A stretch of DNA of 64,000 nt from the NCBI RefSeq assembly GCF_022539315.1, contig NC_066315.1:120905374-120969373 (forward strand), given 5' to 3'. Below the pieces are notes generated by a model that was given only the letters and a program-made list of their open reading frames with translations, was not told the origin of the DNA and ran no database searches. The position numbers and the translations under genes are program-made. Below are positions 25,201-37,200 of this stretch, piece after piece; the first letter of the stretch is position 1, and each line of letters starts with the position of its first letter. This stretch comes from Serinus canaria (lineage: Eukaryota; Chordata; Aves; Passeriformes; Fringillidae).

Positions 25201-28200
25201 TGTGATGGATGCAAGGGATTTTTTAGACGTAGCATAAGGAAAAACCACGTCTATTCCTGCAGGTATTTCAAAAGTTCATCTAGAGGCACTAAATTAATGA
25301 ATTTAAGCAAAAATTATATTTATACTTTATCAGAATTTTTCAATTATGTCAGGGGATTTTCAGCTTTCATTTTCTTAAGGAATGCTACTTGACATTACAC
25401 ATTCCAGAAACTATGTTCCAGGTGCTTGATGATATTGTTGATATCATTACATCACTCAGAAGCTGATTCACTCTTTTATTTATGATTGCAAAAGACATCT
25501 CCTGAAAAAAAAAAAAGTAAAAATGATAATATTTTCACTTCAATATGAAAACTGTAATGCTTACCTGTTTTCTAAAATTCTTTCCTTATGAAGGTAGTTT
25601 CTGAATCGAAAGTCTAAGATTTATGAGTCTTGTTTTAAGGACTGTACAAACACATCTGCACAACTCCGATCTCGTGTGATACACAGGTCTTTTGACATTT
25701 CCCCCTGTCTGTCTGAATGGCAATTTGTTAATTTACAAATGGTGCCCAAAATATCTTACTGCACCATGTTTGATGAAATTATCTGTGTAGGCTCAGGGCT
25801 ATAAACTGTACATTTTGAGTCATGAGCAGAATATACAGAAAACTCAATGCATTTGAACAAATCACTGAAGGGGAATATTGGGTTTTCATGCCAAGATTTT
25901 GGTAGCTATGGGGCTAAAAAAGTGGAATCTTGTGAGAAGCTGTCAGAAGCGTCCTCTGTGTCTGGTGAAGTCAATGCCAGCCATCTCCAAGATGACCAAA
26001 GTTGAGCCTATCAGCAATAGTGGTAGTGCCTCTTGAGATAATGTATTCAAGACTAAAAAATAATTATTGTGTAGAAAAAAGCTATAGCCAGAGAAGAGTA
26101 GTGACAACGTGAGAGAGGAACAGCTCTGCAGACACCAAGGTCAGTGGAGAAAGAGGGACAGGATGTGCTCTAAGTGCAGGATTAAAGAATCTCCTTGAGC
26201 CTATGGTACACACCATGATGAGGCAAGTGTCCTTGTGAAACCCATGGAAATCCACAGGGGAGCAGATGCAGCCCATGGAGGACCCTCTGCTGGAGAAGGT
26301 GAATGCCTGAAAAAAGGATGTGACCTCATGGGAAGACTGTGCAGCAGCAAGCTCCTGGCCAAGCCTGTGGCCCTGTGGTAGGAGGACCCCACAATGGAGA
26401 AGGTTTTCTGGCAGAACTGTTGGCCCTGCAGGGGACCCACTGCTATAGCAGCCCAATCCTAAAGCACATTGTGGAAAGCACCCATGCTGGAGCAGTTCAT
26501 GAAGAACTAAGCTCATGGGAAGGACTAACACTGGAGAAGTTTGTGGAGAACTGTCTGTGTTGGGTGGGACCTGAAAATGGAGCAGGTGAAGATTGAGAGG
26601 AGTCCTCCCTTGAGTAGGAAGCAGCAGCAGAGACAACATGTGGTTAACTGACTAGCCCCCAGTCTCTGTCCCCCTGTGCTATTGCATGGGGTGACAATAA
26701 AACTATTATAAGAATGGCTTGTTGCTGGAAATGTTCTATCCTACACTCTTATTTGGTTGCATAATCGTCTTAAAAGGAAGCCTCTCCCTTATAGACATCA
26801 TACACTGATATAGCATAGACATACCCCTAAAGTGGCGTGTGAAGAGCTGACATAAGTGATTTCAGGAAGAGGTCTGCTTTTGCAGAGTCTGTTTATCTAA
26901 CAAAAACATGCAAAGAAAAAAAGGAAGACATAGACAGAGAGAGGGGCAAATGGCTCATATGCATTCCCTTAGGCACACCTGTAGATGTGCATAATAGCCT
27001 GGGTAAGCTGCCTTGCAGTGTCATGCTCCATCTATTTCCTCAAGTCTTTATTTCATTGTGTTGGTTTCTCTCATTTCGTGTTTAGGTTGCCACCTGTAGT
27101 GATAAAACATGCAGCTTGTTCATTGTTATCTCCCAGAAGGAATAAACACTGCCAAACAAGGGTAATGGTTTTGCAGCTAAGGGGCTCCTCCATGCCACCA
27201 GCATTTGGTTTGCTTTGATTGTCCTTTCCTTTTTCTATTTGAAGCTTTTCTTCATTTTTTTTCTTCCACTTCCATTTAATGCAGCCAATTACTGATATAC
27301 CTAACAAATCAATTGAGGTAAAAATGATGTACATACAAAATTTTCCACACTTGCCTATTCCAATGCATACATGTATTTATACACACACATATATTCCTGG
27401 AAAATTAGCAGGTATGAAACACCTCTCAAAACTGATTAATAAAGAATAATCAATACAACTGAAGAAGAGAGTCTGTGGTTATAGACATTATTCTGACAGG
27501 ACAGATTAGTTGGTTTTCTTATTTGTAATCAGGGTGCTACTTTATTAATGCTTTATACATTTACCTTTTCTTGTCTCTGATAGATTCAACCGACAGTGTA
27601 TTGTTGACAAGGACAAAAGGAATCAATGCAGATATTGTCGTTTAAAAAAGTGTTTTCGAGCAGGAATGAAAAAGGAAGGTAATGGTGTCGTTTATTATTT
27701 GATATACGAAGAGAAAAAGTCCAAATTAGCTTTCAAATATAATAAAAATTCTAAAAAACTCCAGCAGAATAAAGCAATGGAAAGTCTGCTACAATGTCTT
27801 CATAATGGGAAAGCACTTTTATATTGAGGTGAAATGTATGTCTTCTAACTTTCAAGTGGGTAAGCTGTTCTAGCACTTGGAACATTAACAAGTGCATGGA
27901 TTTAAAGTGAATTTGCAAGTGTTTAATTCATTAATTCTGGCACCAAAATTCATTGATTTCTACATATTGAGCCATATTCTGTAATATTTCAAACCATGAG
28001 ATTTTACTTAAAATGTTTATCGAAACTGAGTAAAAAAATATCTGGCTTTTTTTCCCCCTGCCCTAAGTAATGGCAGGGCAAATTTACTGGTTCTTCCCTT
28101 AAATTTAAACGTATGAAACATTTAAGCCAGACAAAGGACTCTGAAGTTGAATGAAAAAGTAGTGAGAAGAGTAGTGGTAGCTGTCAGTGCAGTGTCCACA

Positions 28201-31200
28201 TTAATTAATAAAAAATATAATTTTCCTAGGACATAATATAGGAAAATTGTTACTTAGCATCTCACTGACAGATATGAGAAGCCTGTGTCACAGTGATTCT
28301 TCAGTCAAAGTCAAAGGACCAGATCATCACAGGAGCAGAGCAACAGGGAAAGAAGAGCAGTGCAAATATTAGAGAGTTGTTTTTTTGGGTTTTTTTTGGG
28401 TTTTTTTTGGGTTTTGTTTGTTTGTTTGTTTGTTTGTTTGTTTTTTTGTTTGGGCTGTTGTTTCATAGACAATAATGATGTAGATGCAAAAGATGTCAAA
28501 AGTGGTTTGTCACAAACTTTGCTACCTTTTTTGCTTGGAGCATGCTGCACCTGCTTGCAGGCCAGCGTGAAAGGCGAATGCTTAGTTCTCTTGTAATGTA
28601 GCTGTCATTCTTTTTGTCTGTACAAAGGAAGGTTTTTTCTTTATGCTCTTAAGTATCTGTTCTGTAGCAACACTTTGATCAAGTCATTGGTATGAGATAA
28701 AATGGATTTTTCTCCTTGAAGCTGTATGGAGATATTCTAAACAGAGTTACACAGGGTATGAAATAGGTTTGCCTACTAATGTGGATCTCCTTTAAGACAC
28801 TTTGGCCTTTTGGAATTTAAGCCATAAAGTCAGTAACATATTGTAAATATGTTATGAATCTGATGGGAAGAAAGGGTCAGATCTGTGAATATGCAGCTGC
28901 CCTAGAAGTTTGGCAAATAGCACAGCTTTACAGACTTTCAAAACCTGGAATCAAAGAATAGTTTATCTCAGAAGGGACATCTAGAGTTCATCTAGTTCAG
29001 CTCCCACTTAAACCAAGGCTGACATCTAGGTTCAGTCAGGTTGCTTGGGACCCTGTCCAGACAGATTTACGCAGTCTGTGAGAGGGGAGATAAACAACGT
29101 CTCGCTCTACAAGCTCTTCCAGTACTTGACCACCTTCATTGGGAAAGGTTTTTTTTCCTTATTACTAGTTAGAATATCTCTTACTGAAGTTAGGGTAGTG
29201 TCCATTGGGTTTTGTCTTTTCATTATGCATCTGAGAAGAATCTGGCTCCATTTTCTGTATGCCACAGAAATGAAGACCCTCACATCCATGTTGCTCCTCT
29301 TTCTTCTGCATAAACAAAGATGCCTGTCACTACTTCACCTTGTGCATCTTGTGGATTACATCTCCATAGCCCTCTGCTGGACACTATCTAGTTTTCCAGC
29401 ATCTTTCATGTGCTGGGGAGCCCAAAACAGAGAAATGCTTATTTCCCTCAAGATGCTAATGCAGACTAGTGCATGGCACAGAATTTTTAACCCACTTAAC
29501 GTTACTCTGCCCTACTCTGATCCCACTGTGTCTGAGACCTTCAGCATTGCTTTTGTTTGTTATAACCTCTCTAGATGATCAGGGCATAGTCTAAGGAAGT
29601 AGAGCATAGAGTCTATGATAGTTTCTCATGTTTTTAGCAAATCTCTTTCTTTTCTTCAGGACAAAGATAAGTGAGGCTTCAGTTATTAAAAGCTTTACAA
29701 GTCCTCTTTGAGCAAATGAACCACCCTTCTTATGGAGTCTCTATTTAAGGCAATTTTAGCCTGAATTGGCAATAAGTCTGTAGCCGCATAGTCTAGTCTA
29801 ATAATCCAAAAATATGAGTATGTAGAAGAAAATAAAGCATCCACCTATGGTGGTGATGTGCTCCATCAGTGTTTTTCACTCGTGGTGTATTGTCAGAATA
29901 CCTTACTATTTTTGCAAAATTTTTCAGTGCTGAATTTATTCTAATTGCCTATGCTTGTTTCAGCATTGGATCTTTGTTTCAGCATTCTTTTACAAAAGGT
30001 TATATTTTCTCTTCCTGTGTACAACATACTGTGTGTTTGTCACCACACAAGATTTCTTCCTGTGACCTTACTAAAAGACCCATCAGTAAGTGTACAAACT
30101 GCAAAAAATTAGTGCACCTCTGGAATAAACTGTGTGCATTGTTCAGATAAATCCTGAACCTACTCAGTGCACAGAGGTTTTATTCGAATTAAAACCTCTT
30201 GTACTACTCCTTAATCCTGTAATGCAGATTGTTTCCCACAATATAGCGAATGTATTGTTGGGAATAAAGCTGCTGCTCTTAAAAGACAATGAAGTTCCTC
30301 ATGCAATAGAAAGATTTCCATTGGCAATTTTTTTTTTCCCCTTTATCATTTTCTTTAGCCTAATCTTGGACATGATTTAGGTTTTAGAAGGATCTGACTG
30401 TTAGTTTTTATTTTTTTTCTTCTTCCTTTAGTTTAAAAGCACACTTTTTGCTTCATAAACCTTACAGGGGCTGATTACAGATTCCCTATCCAAAGCTTTT
30501 TCAAATGCCTGGTTTTGGACTCCGTGAGACAAAACTTACTGAATTTACTGTCCTAAAGCTTTTTTGGTGTGCTGGTTTTTGTGTTGGTTTTTTTTCCCCC
30601 TGTAAATTCGTTAATATTCCATAAACTGGCTAGGAATGCAATGTCACTGAGGAGGAGCATGAGATTTAAGTTTCAAAATTATCTTAAGTTTCAAAATTAT
30701 CTTAGTGGATTAAATTCATGATTCACTCCTATTTCATAGTTTCCTACAGCAGAGCATGAGTAGGGCTTTCTTACTTCCTCTGAGAGATATTTTTTCAGTG
30801 GTGATGCTGTATCACTTGACCTGTTTGGCAGTCTGGAAATGGCCATTTCTGCTGTTATCATAAAGACTGACTTATTAAATTGGTTGAAACTGAGACCATG
30901 TGTTCAAGTTCAAAGGAAGAAAGAGGTTTGACTGTAGTTAAGCTAGTGACAGAAGTGCAGATGATTCATTGCCTATCTGCAATTAGTTATACAAGCTTTT
31001 TACAGGCAAGTGGTGTTCCAATAGAGACTGCAAACATGTATTGTCATCCTTACTCATCACTCAGACGAAATGCAGATCATCTTCTTTGAATGTCATACCT
31101 TTCTGTTCTTAGAGTTATCTTCTGGAATCTAGTAAAGTTCTGAAATTATTCTTTGCGTCAGTGTTTACAAGTCAATAAATGAGATGGTTATTCTTTTCCA

Positions 31201-34200
31201 GCTGTACAAAATGAACGGGACAGGATAAGTACAAGAAGAAACACTTTTGATGGCTGCAACAGTCCCTCTATTAGCACACTGTCACAAGCCGAGACCCTCT
31301 CCCGCCAGGTACTGAGATCAATCACAAAATTTTTTAGTGATGTTGAGACCACTTTTACTAAAATTAAATACTTCTCAATTTCTTACTGTATCAAAAATAA
31401 TTATTGAGATTACTTTTTTCCTACTTCCAAAATGCATGCAACTTCCTCTTCTCAATGGAAGAAGTGGTAATAGAATACATTCTTGAAGCATAGTCAATAA
31501 AAAAATTCTACTTTGTCCAGAACAATATGTCTTAGGCACCTTTCTTAATAAAGGTTTATGGTTCTTACTGCTTTTAAATCAGTTGCAGTCTTAGGCAGCT
31601 GGTAGCATCTATCTATCCTTTAAGCAGGCTTTCCCATGAAACATAGGGAAAAATTTGTCCAAAGCCATTACATTCAAAGGGGTGTGGACACTCATTTCCT
31701 TACATTCTTTTGAAAATACCATTTTTAATATCCTTAGACATTATAAGTAAGGCAAACAGAAGTGTTCCAACTGGAGAGTCTATTCATATCTAGCTTTTAA
31801 ATTTTCTTTGTCTCATCTGAACTTCATTTTCTCTTTTCCTTTTTTTTTTCCTATCGAATCAATTGCTGAATGGAACAGTCTCCAGTCCTTTTCTGCACCT
31901 CAGATAAATCATGGTCATTGATTCTGCATTCTTGCACCTCTTACTAACTTGCTTAGAATTTAACTGCCACCTTTATGATTTCATGCTGACTGATTTATTC
32001 ATCCCCAAATGTTTTGTAATCTCATCCTTTATAAGCATCTCTCTTAGGCTGGAACTGCCTGTAGAGAATTGATGCAGGAATTACTGGGTTATAGTCTTTG
32101 GCACATATTGCATGTCCAGGCTGACTAGATGAACACAATGTACCTTCCTACCTTTCCTACCTATACAGTGTGAAAAATATATCTAAATTTATCTCCTTCG
32201 TAATTTTTGAACTTGCTTATTGTGCTTTTTTTATAATACTCCTTAATCATTTCCAACTGGTATTTGCAATTCATGAATAAGAACTGTCTTGAACAGAATC
32301 ACATCCTCAGCTGTTTATAGCACAAAGTTCTTTTCAAACAGTAGGTTCTTGGCCTAAAACATCTCCTTGTGTATACACAAATTTATAGTACATACTATTT
32401 GTTATGTTTTACTAGAGCAGAATTGCTTCCACTATGTCAAGCATATATGAAGATACAATCTTGGCCTCAAAGTCCAAGAGATTTCATTAGCATGATGGAA
32501 GAGCAAAGAAGTCCTAAAAGTACTTCTTTTTCTCTCAATTGAATAGGTCTGTAAGATGAGTTCAGTCCTGAGAAGAGGCTTAGAGGAAGTGGTAGTGTGT
32601 CCCAAATGATTATCCAAGTACTTCAGCTGTGAAATGAGGAAGAAGGTCGCATTCATCTCTTTTGAGATGTTCATATTAAATATGGAACAGTAGATATATT
32701 CTCATCGCTTTTGAAGTGTTCATAATAAATAGGAAAAATTAGTAATTTTGTTCCTTAAGATCCCTTACAGAGGGGAATCGTCTAAGTACAATTTTTCTCA
32801 TACACACCTGGGAGCGGCTTCCAGGATTATGTAAATATAAAAAGGGCATGCTGGACTCTCAAATGAGTAAAGGCATCTGTCTCTGAAGGTTTTTAGAACA
32901 ACTAGGATACAATGTTATATTTTCCTGTTCATAAACTCATTAATGGGTACAAGTTACACTGGGAAATATTTCACCTCAATATAAGAAAGAAATTTTTTAC
33001 AGTGAGAACAAACAGTTACTGGAGCAACCTTTCCAGGGATGTGGTGGAGTCCTTACCACTGAAGATTTTCAAGATGCAATTGGACAATGTGTTAGATAAT
33101 CTCTAGGATTCCTTTCCCATAAAAGGTTGGATTAGATGATCTTTCAAGGTCCCTCCTAATCTGTGCTAATCTATGATTCTATCAAGTCAGTGAGTCCTGT
33201 GTAGTACCCCATAATAAATAAAAGGCAGGTTAAAGCAACAGAGAAATAGAAATTGAAAAGTTCATAGCTTCATATCCTTGTCAAGATGTACAATCCTAGG
33301 CGTTCACAATTAACTCCATGGGAGTAATCCCACTAACCCCCAGCAGAAGTTCACCACATAATTTCAGCTTGGAGACTGTAGTTTGTAATGGAAGATCTAA
33401 ATTATAAAAATGCACAGCTTCAATTAAATATATTAAGGGAAGGACAATGTATTAACTTCATGAGTCAGTATGTCTAACAGTTAAACAATCTACATCTTTG
33501 CCTTCTTGTATTATCTTCTAGTTGCTGCATGGTTAGTAGTATCATTTTCAGGTAGATCAGAGTGTGACCAACTATCCGAAATCTCTTCTTTGTACCTTTG
33601 AATCATGATCAAGACCCCTTTTACTCTTCTGGGAAAAAATGAAATGTACTGGATTTCTTTACTGTCTTTCTGTACCGAAGGTTTTCTAGACTGAATCACT
33701 CTGGTAGCTCTCACCTGAATGAATATCAGTATTTTCTACCTCCTTTTTGCAGAGGAGATGCCAGAAATAGATTCATGATTATAACATTGATTTCACACAT
33801 TCTCTGTCTACAAAGAGGCAATACCTCTAACCTTTTTCCTACATGATAGCCTTCGAATTATGTGTCTGAGGAATTTTTCACCTGCCTAGCTGCTGTATTT
33901 CCCTGAGAGGTAATGTTCAGCTGGTTAACTGACATAAATATCTAAGCTGTTTTCACTGTTTTGCACTACTGAATTATGTAGGAAGCAAGAGCTTGAGTTC
34001 AGAAGTACAACTCCTTTTGACTACCCAAGGATAAGGGATTTCACTACAGATCCCACTGTGGGGTTTAACAGGGGTATATGAATAAAGGGAACTGCTAGGA
34101 GACAAGCTAAATACTTTCCACCATCCTGAAAAGTGTAGGAACATGACAATGGAAGACCAAACAATTAATTTCTTTTCCTGAGGAAGATAATCATTCTATA

Positions 34201-37200
34201 TAATTTCCTGACTATGCTTTCAGTAATAAAACATAAAGGGAAAGTTAGTTTAGAGACCTTGTACAGTGATCTTTTTCTTTTCCTTTTTTCTTTTCCTTTT
34301 TTCTTTTTCTTTTTCTTTTTCTTTTTCTTTTTCTTTTTCTTTTTCTTTTTCTTTTTCTTTTTCTTTTTCTTTTTCTCTTTCTTTTTCTCTTTCTTTTTCT
34401 TTTTTCTTTTTCCACTTCTTTTTTTTTCTCTTCTTCTTCTATTTTTTTTCCCTTTCCTGCTTCCATTTTCTTTTTGGTTCAGTAGTATGATAGCAACTAT
34501 AAACTGGCCTTACCTTCTCAGGTTTGTCTTTATCTTAAGCTGGCTTTCCTGCCTGGCTCAAGAGAAAGCCTGGTTTTGTTCCTTTCCTTGAAAAGTCATT
34601 AAGAATTTCAGGAATTGTCTCAGTAGAAGTGCCCCAGCTTCAGGCCCAGAAAGATATTGCTCTCTTGCCATTTCACAGAACACTGTTCCCTGCAGGTGGT
34701 CTAATGCACACTCATATCCTTTACAGTTCCTCTGAAACATCTCAGACCTCTGCCTAGACCTCTACTTCATCATTACAAACCATTCTCCTCCAGGCACTGA
34801 AATCCCCCTGTTTTACCTTCTAAAGTTAATGATACCTGTCTTTACACTAGAAGAATGTGCTATCCCTTTATCATTCTCTTTGTCTTATTATCTCTGTCTC
34901 TCTCTCCTCACTTCTCCAAATGAAAAGAGCTCTAGTATTTTTAAAAATAGTATTTTGAAATGAGAAGATGTTGTATCATTATATGATTAGTTTAAGTTTT
35001 AGCATATTGCAATGCATACTGGTAATAATAAGAAAAATTTATAATTTATGTGCAGGGTAATGGTCCATTGGGTCAAGAAATTTCTCAAGAGTATCTGTGA
35101 TTACTGCTGTGATTTTTTCTTAAATATGCTATTAACCAATAAAAATAAAATCACATGAAATTTAACATAATTCATTTTTTCTCTCCTTATGGCCAGATCT
35201 CAATTTCCAGTCCTGGTGCTAGCACTGATATAAATGTTAAGAAAATTGCTGGTGTTAGTGATGTCTGTGAATCTATGAAGCAACAGCTTTTGGTCCTGGT
35301 GGAATGGGCTAAATATATTCCGGGCTTCTGTGAACTACCCCTCGATGACCAGGTATAAGAGGAGACCAAAGAGAAAACTCTAATTACTGCTCTGTTATTC
35401 CTGTGATATTTAAATTTTAGGATGAAACACTCATTCTTTTTTGTCTGAACAAAGACAACTGAATACTAGACCTACCCTCTTAATTTATTTTATTTAAGTT
35501 GTGAAGTAACACCACAACAGAAAAGACGTGAACGAAAACAAGCAGCCAGCCCGCATGGCTTTAAGTGTTTTGTTCCATCTGTCGTGTTTTGTAAGCAGAA
35601 CTTTTTCTGACCTTAAAAAGTATTCCATTCTTGTTCACCTTTCATTGTAATATGGTATAAGACAGCATGTTATTTAATTTAAAGCAAGACTTTTCTACTT
35701 GAAAAAGCCAAAAGTGGTTAGAATCTCAAACAAATTCCAAACATACTGATATCAATCCATAGCAAATAATCTTTCATACCATACATTGTACTAAAATTAT
35801 ATTGTATATAAAAAAATGTAAGGAAAAAAGCACCAAATCTTGAAAATTCATAAGCGTTTTTATGACAGAGGTCTGATGTAACATCACATCTGTAATATAT
35901 TTTAATTTATGACTGGCTTTTAGAGTAGGTTGTGCTGGCAAACCCAAAACCAGAATCTCCGTATTGTAGGGATCAGTTCTCTGACAAGCAGCCTCAGAAG
36001 GAGGTTTATTCATTGCTTGGGATCTCTTGATTCCACACCAAAACCTGATTCATTTAGAAAATCACTCTGTGAACTGGAATGGTATAAATGCTTCTTTTTG
36101 CTTCTTCAGTCTCTTGGTTTTTTAACAAAATCCTGCGTTAGGTCATCCTTGGTTTGAACTGAGTCATTCTCCTTTATATCATTCCTCAGGAATATGGGTA
36201 TGTTTCAGGCCACAGGAAACTCCCCAAAAAATAAGTTAAATGGTGTCTTTGCAGACCCACAGAGCCCATATGTTCCCAAGCTCAACATACTCAAATAAGT
36301 TTAAATTGTTCATGTGAAAAAGAATTTCAAATGTCATTACTACAAAAGGGCAACAAAAGCAAGCAAAAAAAAATATTGCTGCTTTTATAGTTAAGATAGC
36401 ATGGAGAAAAAGAGGAGGTATCAAATATCCTTAAAATTTTCTTATCTGCATTTGAAAAAATAAAATATCTGCTTAGAATGATAGGCTGAAAACCCCTGCT
36501 GTGCTTGAAGAGGACATGTTGGGAAATACTCTGAAACATTAAGTACCTTAGAAAAGTAGGGACAAAGATGTTGAGAGATAAAACAAATGCCACTTTTTTC
36601 ATTTGTGATAGCCACTTTCTAAGGGGTTTCATTCAGTTATGAAATTAGCCATATTGTTTTGAAAAAATGATTCCTCTTCTGGGAGTCAGCCTGATTTACA
36701 AACCACAGAGGAGACCAAATCAGCTAAGATAACTCTACTGAGAACCTGAAGTCTTAACACAAAAGTATTACCAGGTGCTGTGTACCTTTATATCTCTCCT
36801 AAAATGACTGGCTTGGATTAGAATTTCTTGTCAAGAGATGAGTTCTTTGAGGAAATAAAGGCCATTGCTGAAATTTCAAGCAGACATTAAAACTAGAGGA
36901 AAGTAAATAGTTGACTAAGAGTAAACTATTAAACATAAGTTCCTTCCTAGTACAAATTGGGATTCCTCTTTGTGGACAATAGTGTCTCTGTTAGCATATC
37001 TGGCTTTGTTGGGAAAAAGTTTTTTTAAGTGACACATAAGTTTTTGGTTCAAGAGAATAATGAAACACTGATTGAACCATATTTACTCTGACAGTTCATT
37101 ACAGCCCACTGGAGTCTTTAGCGTCAAGTTAAAATTCCAGAGAAAACTTTGTCAAGGGAATACACACTAGGAAATAAATGCAGGTAATATATTTATTAAG

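Larger units (their letters stand above)
27679..31201 (+). other. HNF4G intron 3
   Basis: Donor gtaatg, acceptor ttttccag, phase 1; 3.5 kb. It contains a T/G simple repeat at 28379-28454, an antisense CR1 fragment at about 28945-29480 and an 18-bp tandem duplication at 30666-30701. No further exon is recognised. Confidence 0.85.
31309..35196 (+). other. HNF4G intron 4
   Basis: Donor gtactg, acceptor tatggccag preceded by a T-rich tract, phase 0; 3.9 kb, the longest intron here. It contains a plus-strand CR1 tail at 32935-33182 and a long C/T microsatellite at 34271-34456, about 740 bases before exon 5. No further exon is recognised. Confidence 0.85.

Noticed and set aside
26082..26639. 185-codon minus-strand open frame (and 79- and 85-codon frames in the same place)
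   Set aside because: It lies wholly in the LTR-like repeat of intron 2, is low in complexity with repeated Leu/Pro/His/Ser segments, and shows no family motif or splice context.
29045..29578. 177-codon plus-strand open frame in intron 3
   Set aside because: It overlaps an antisense CR1 fragment, and the frame does not match CR1 protein or any known family.
34214..34591. 125-codon plus frame of mostly Phe/Ser and 73-codon minus frame of Lys/Arg/Glu repeats
   Set aside because: Both are translations of the C/T microsatellite and have no non-repetitive core.
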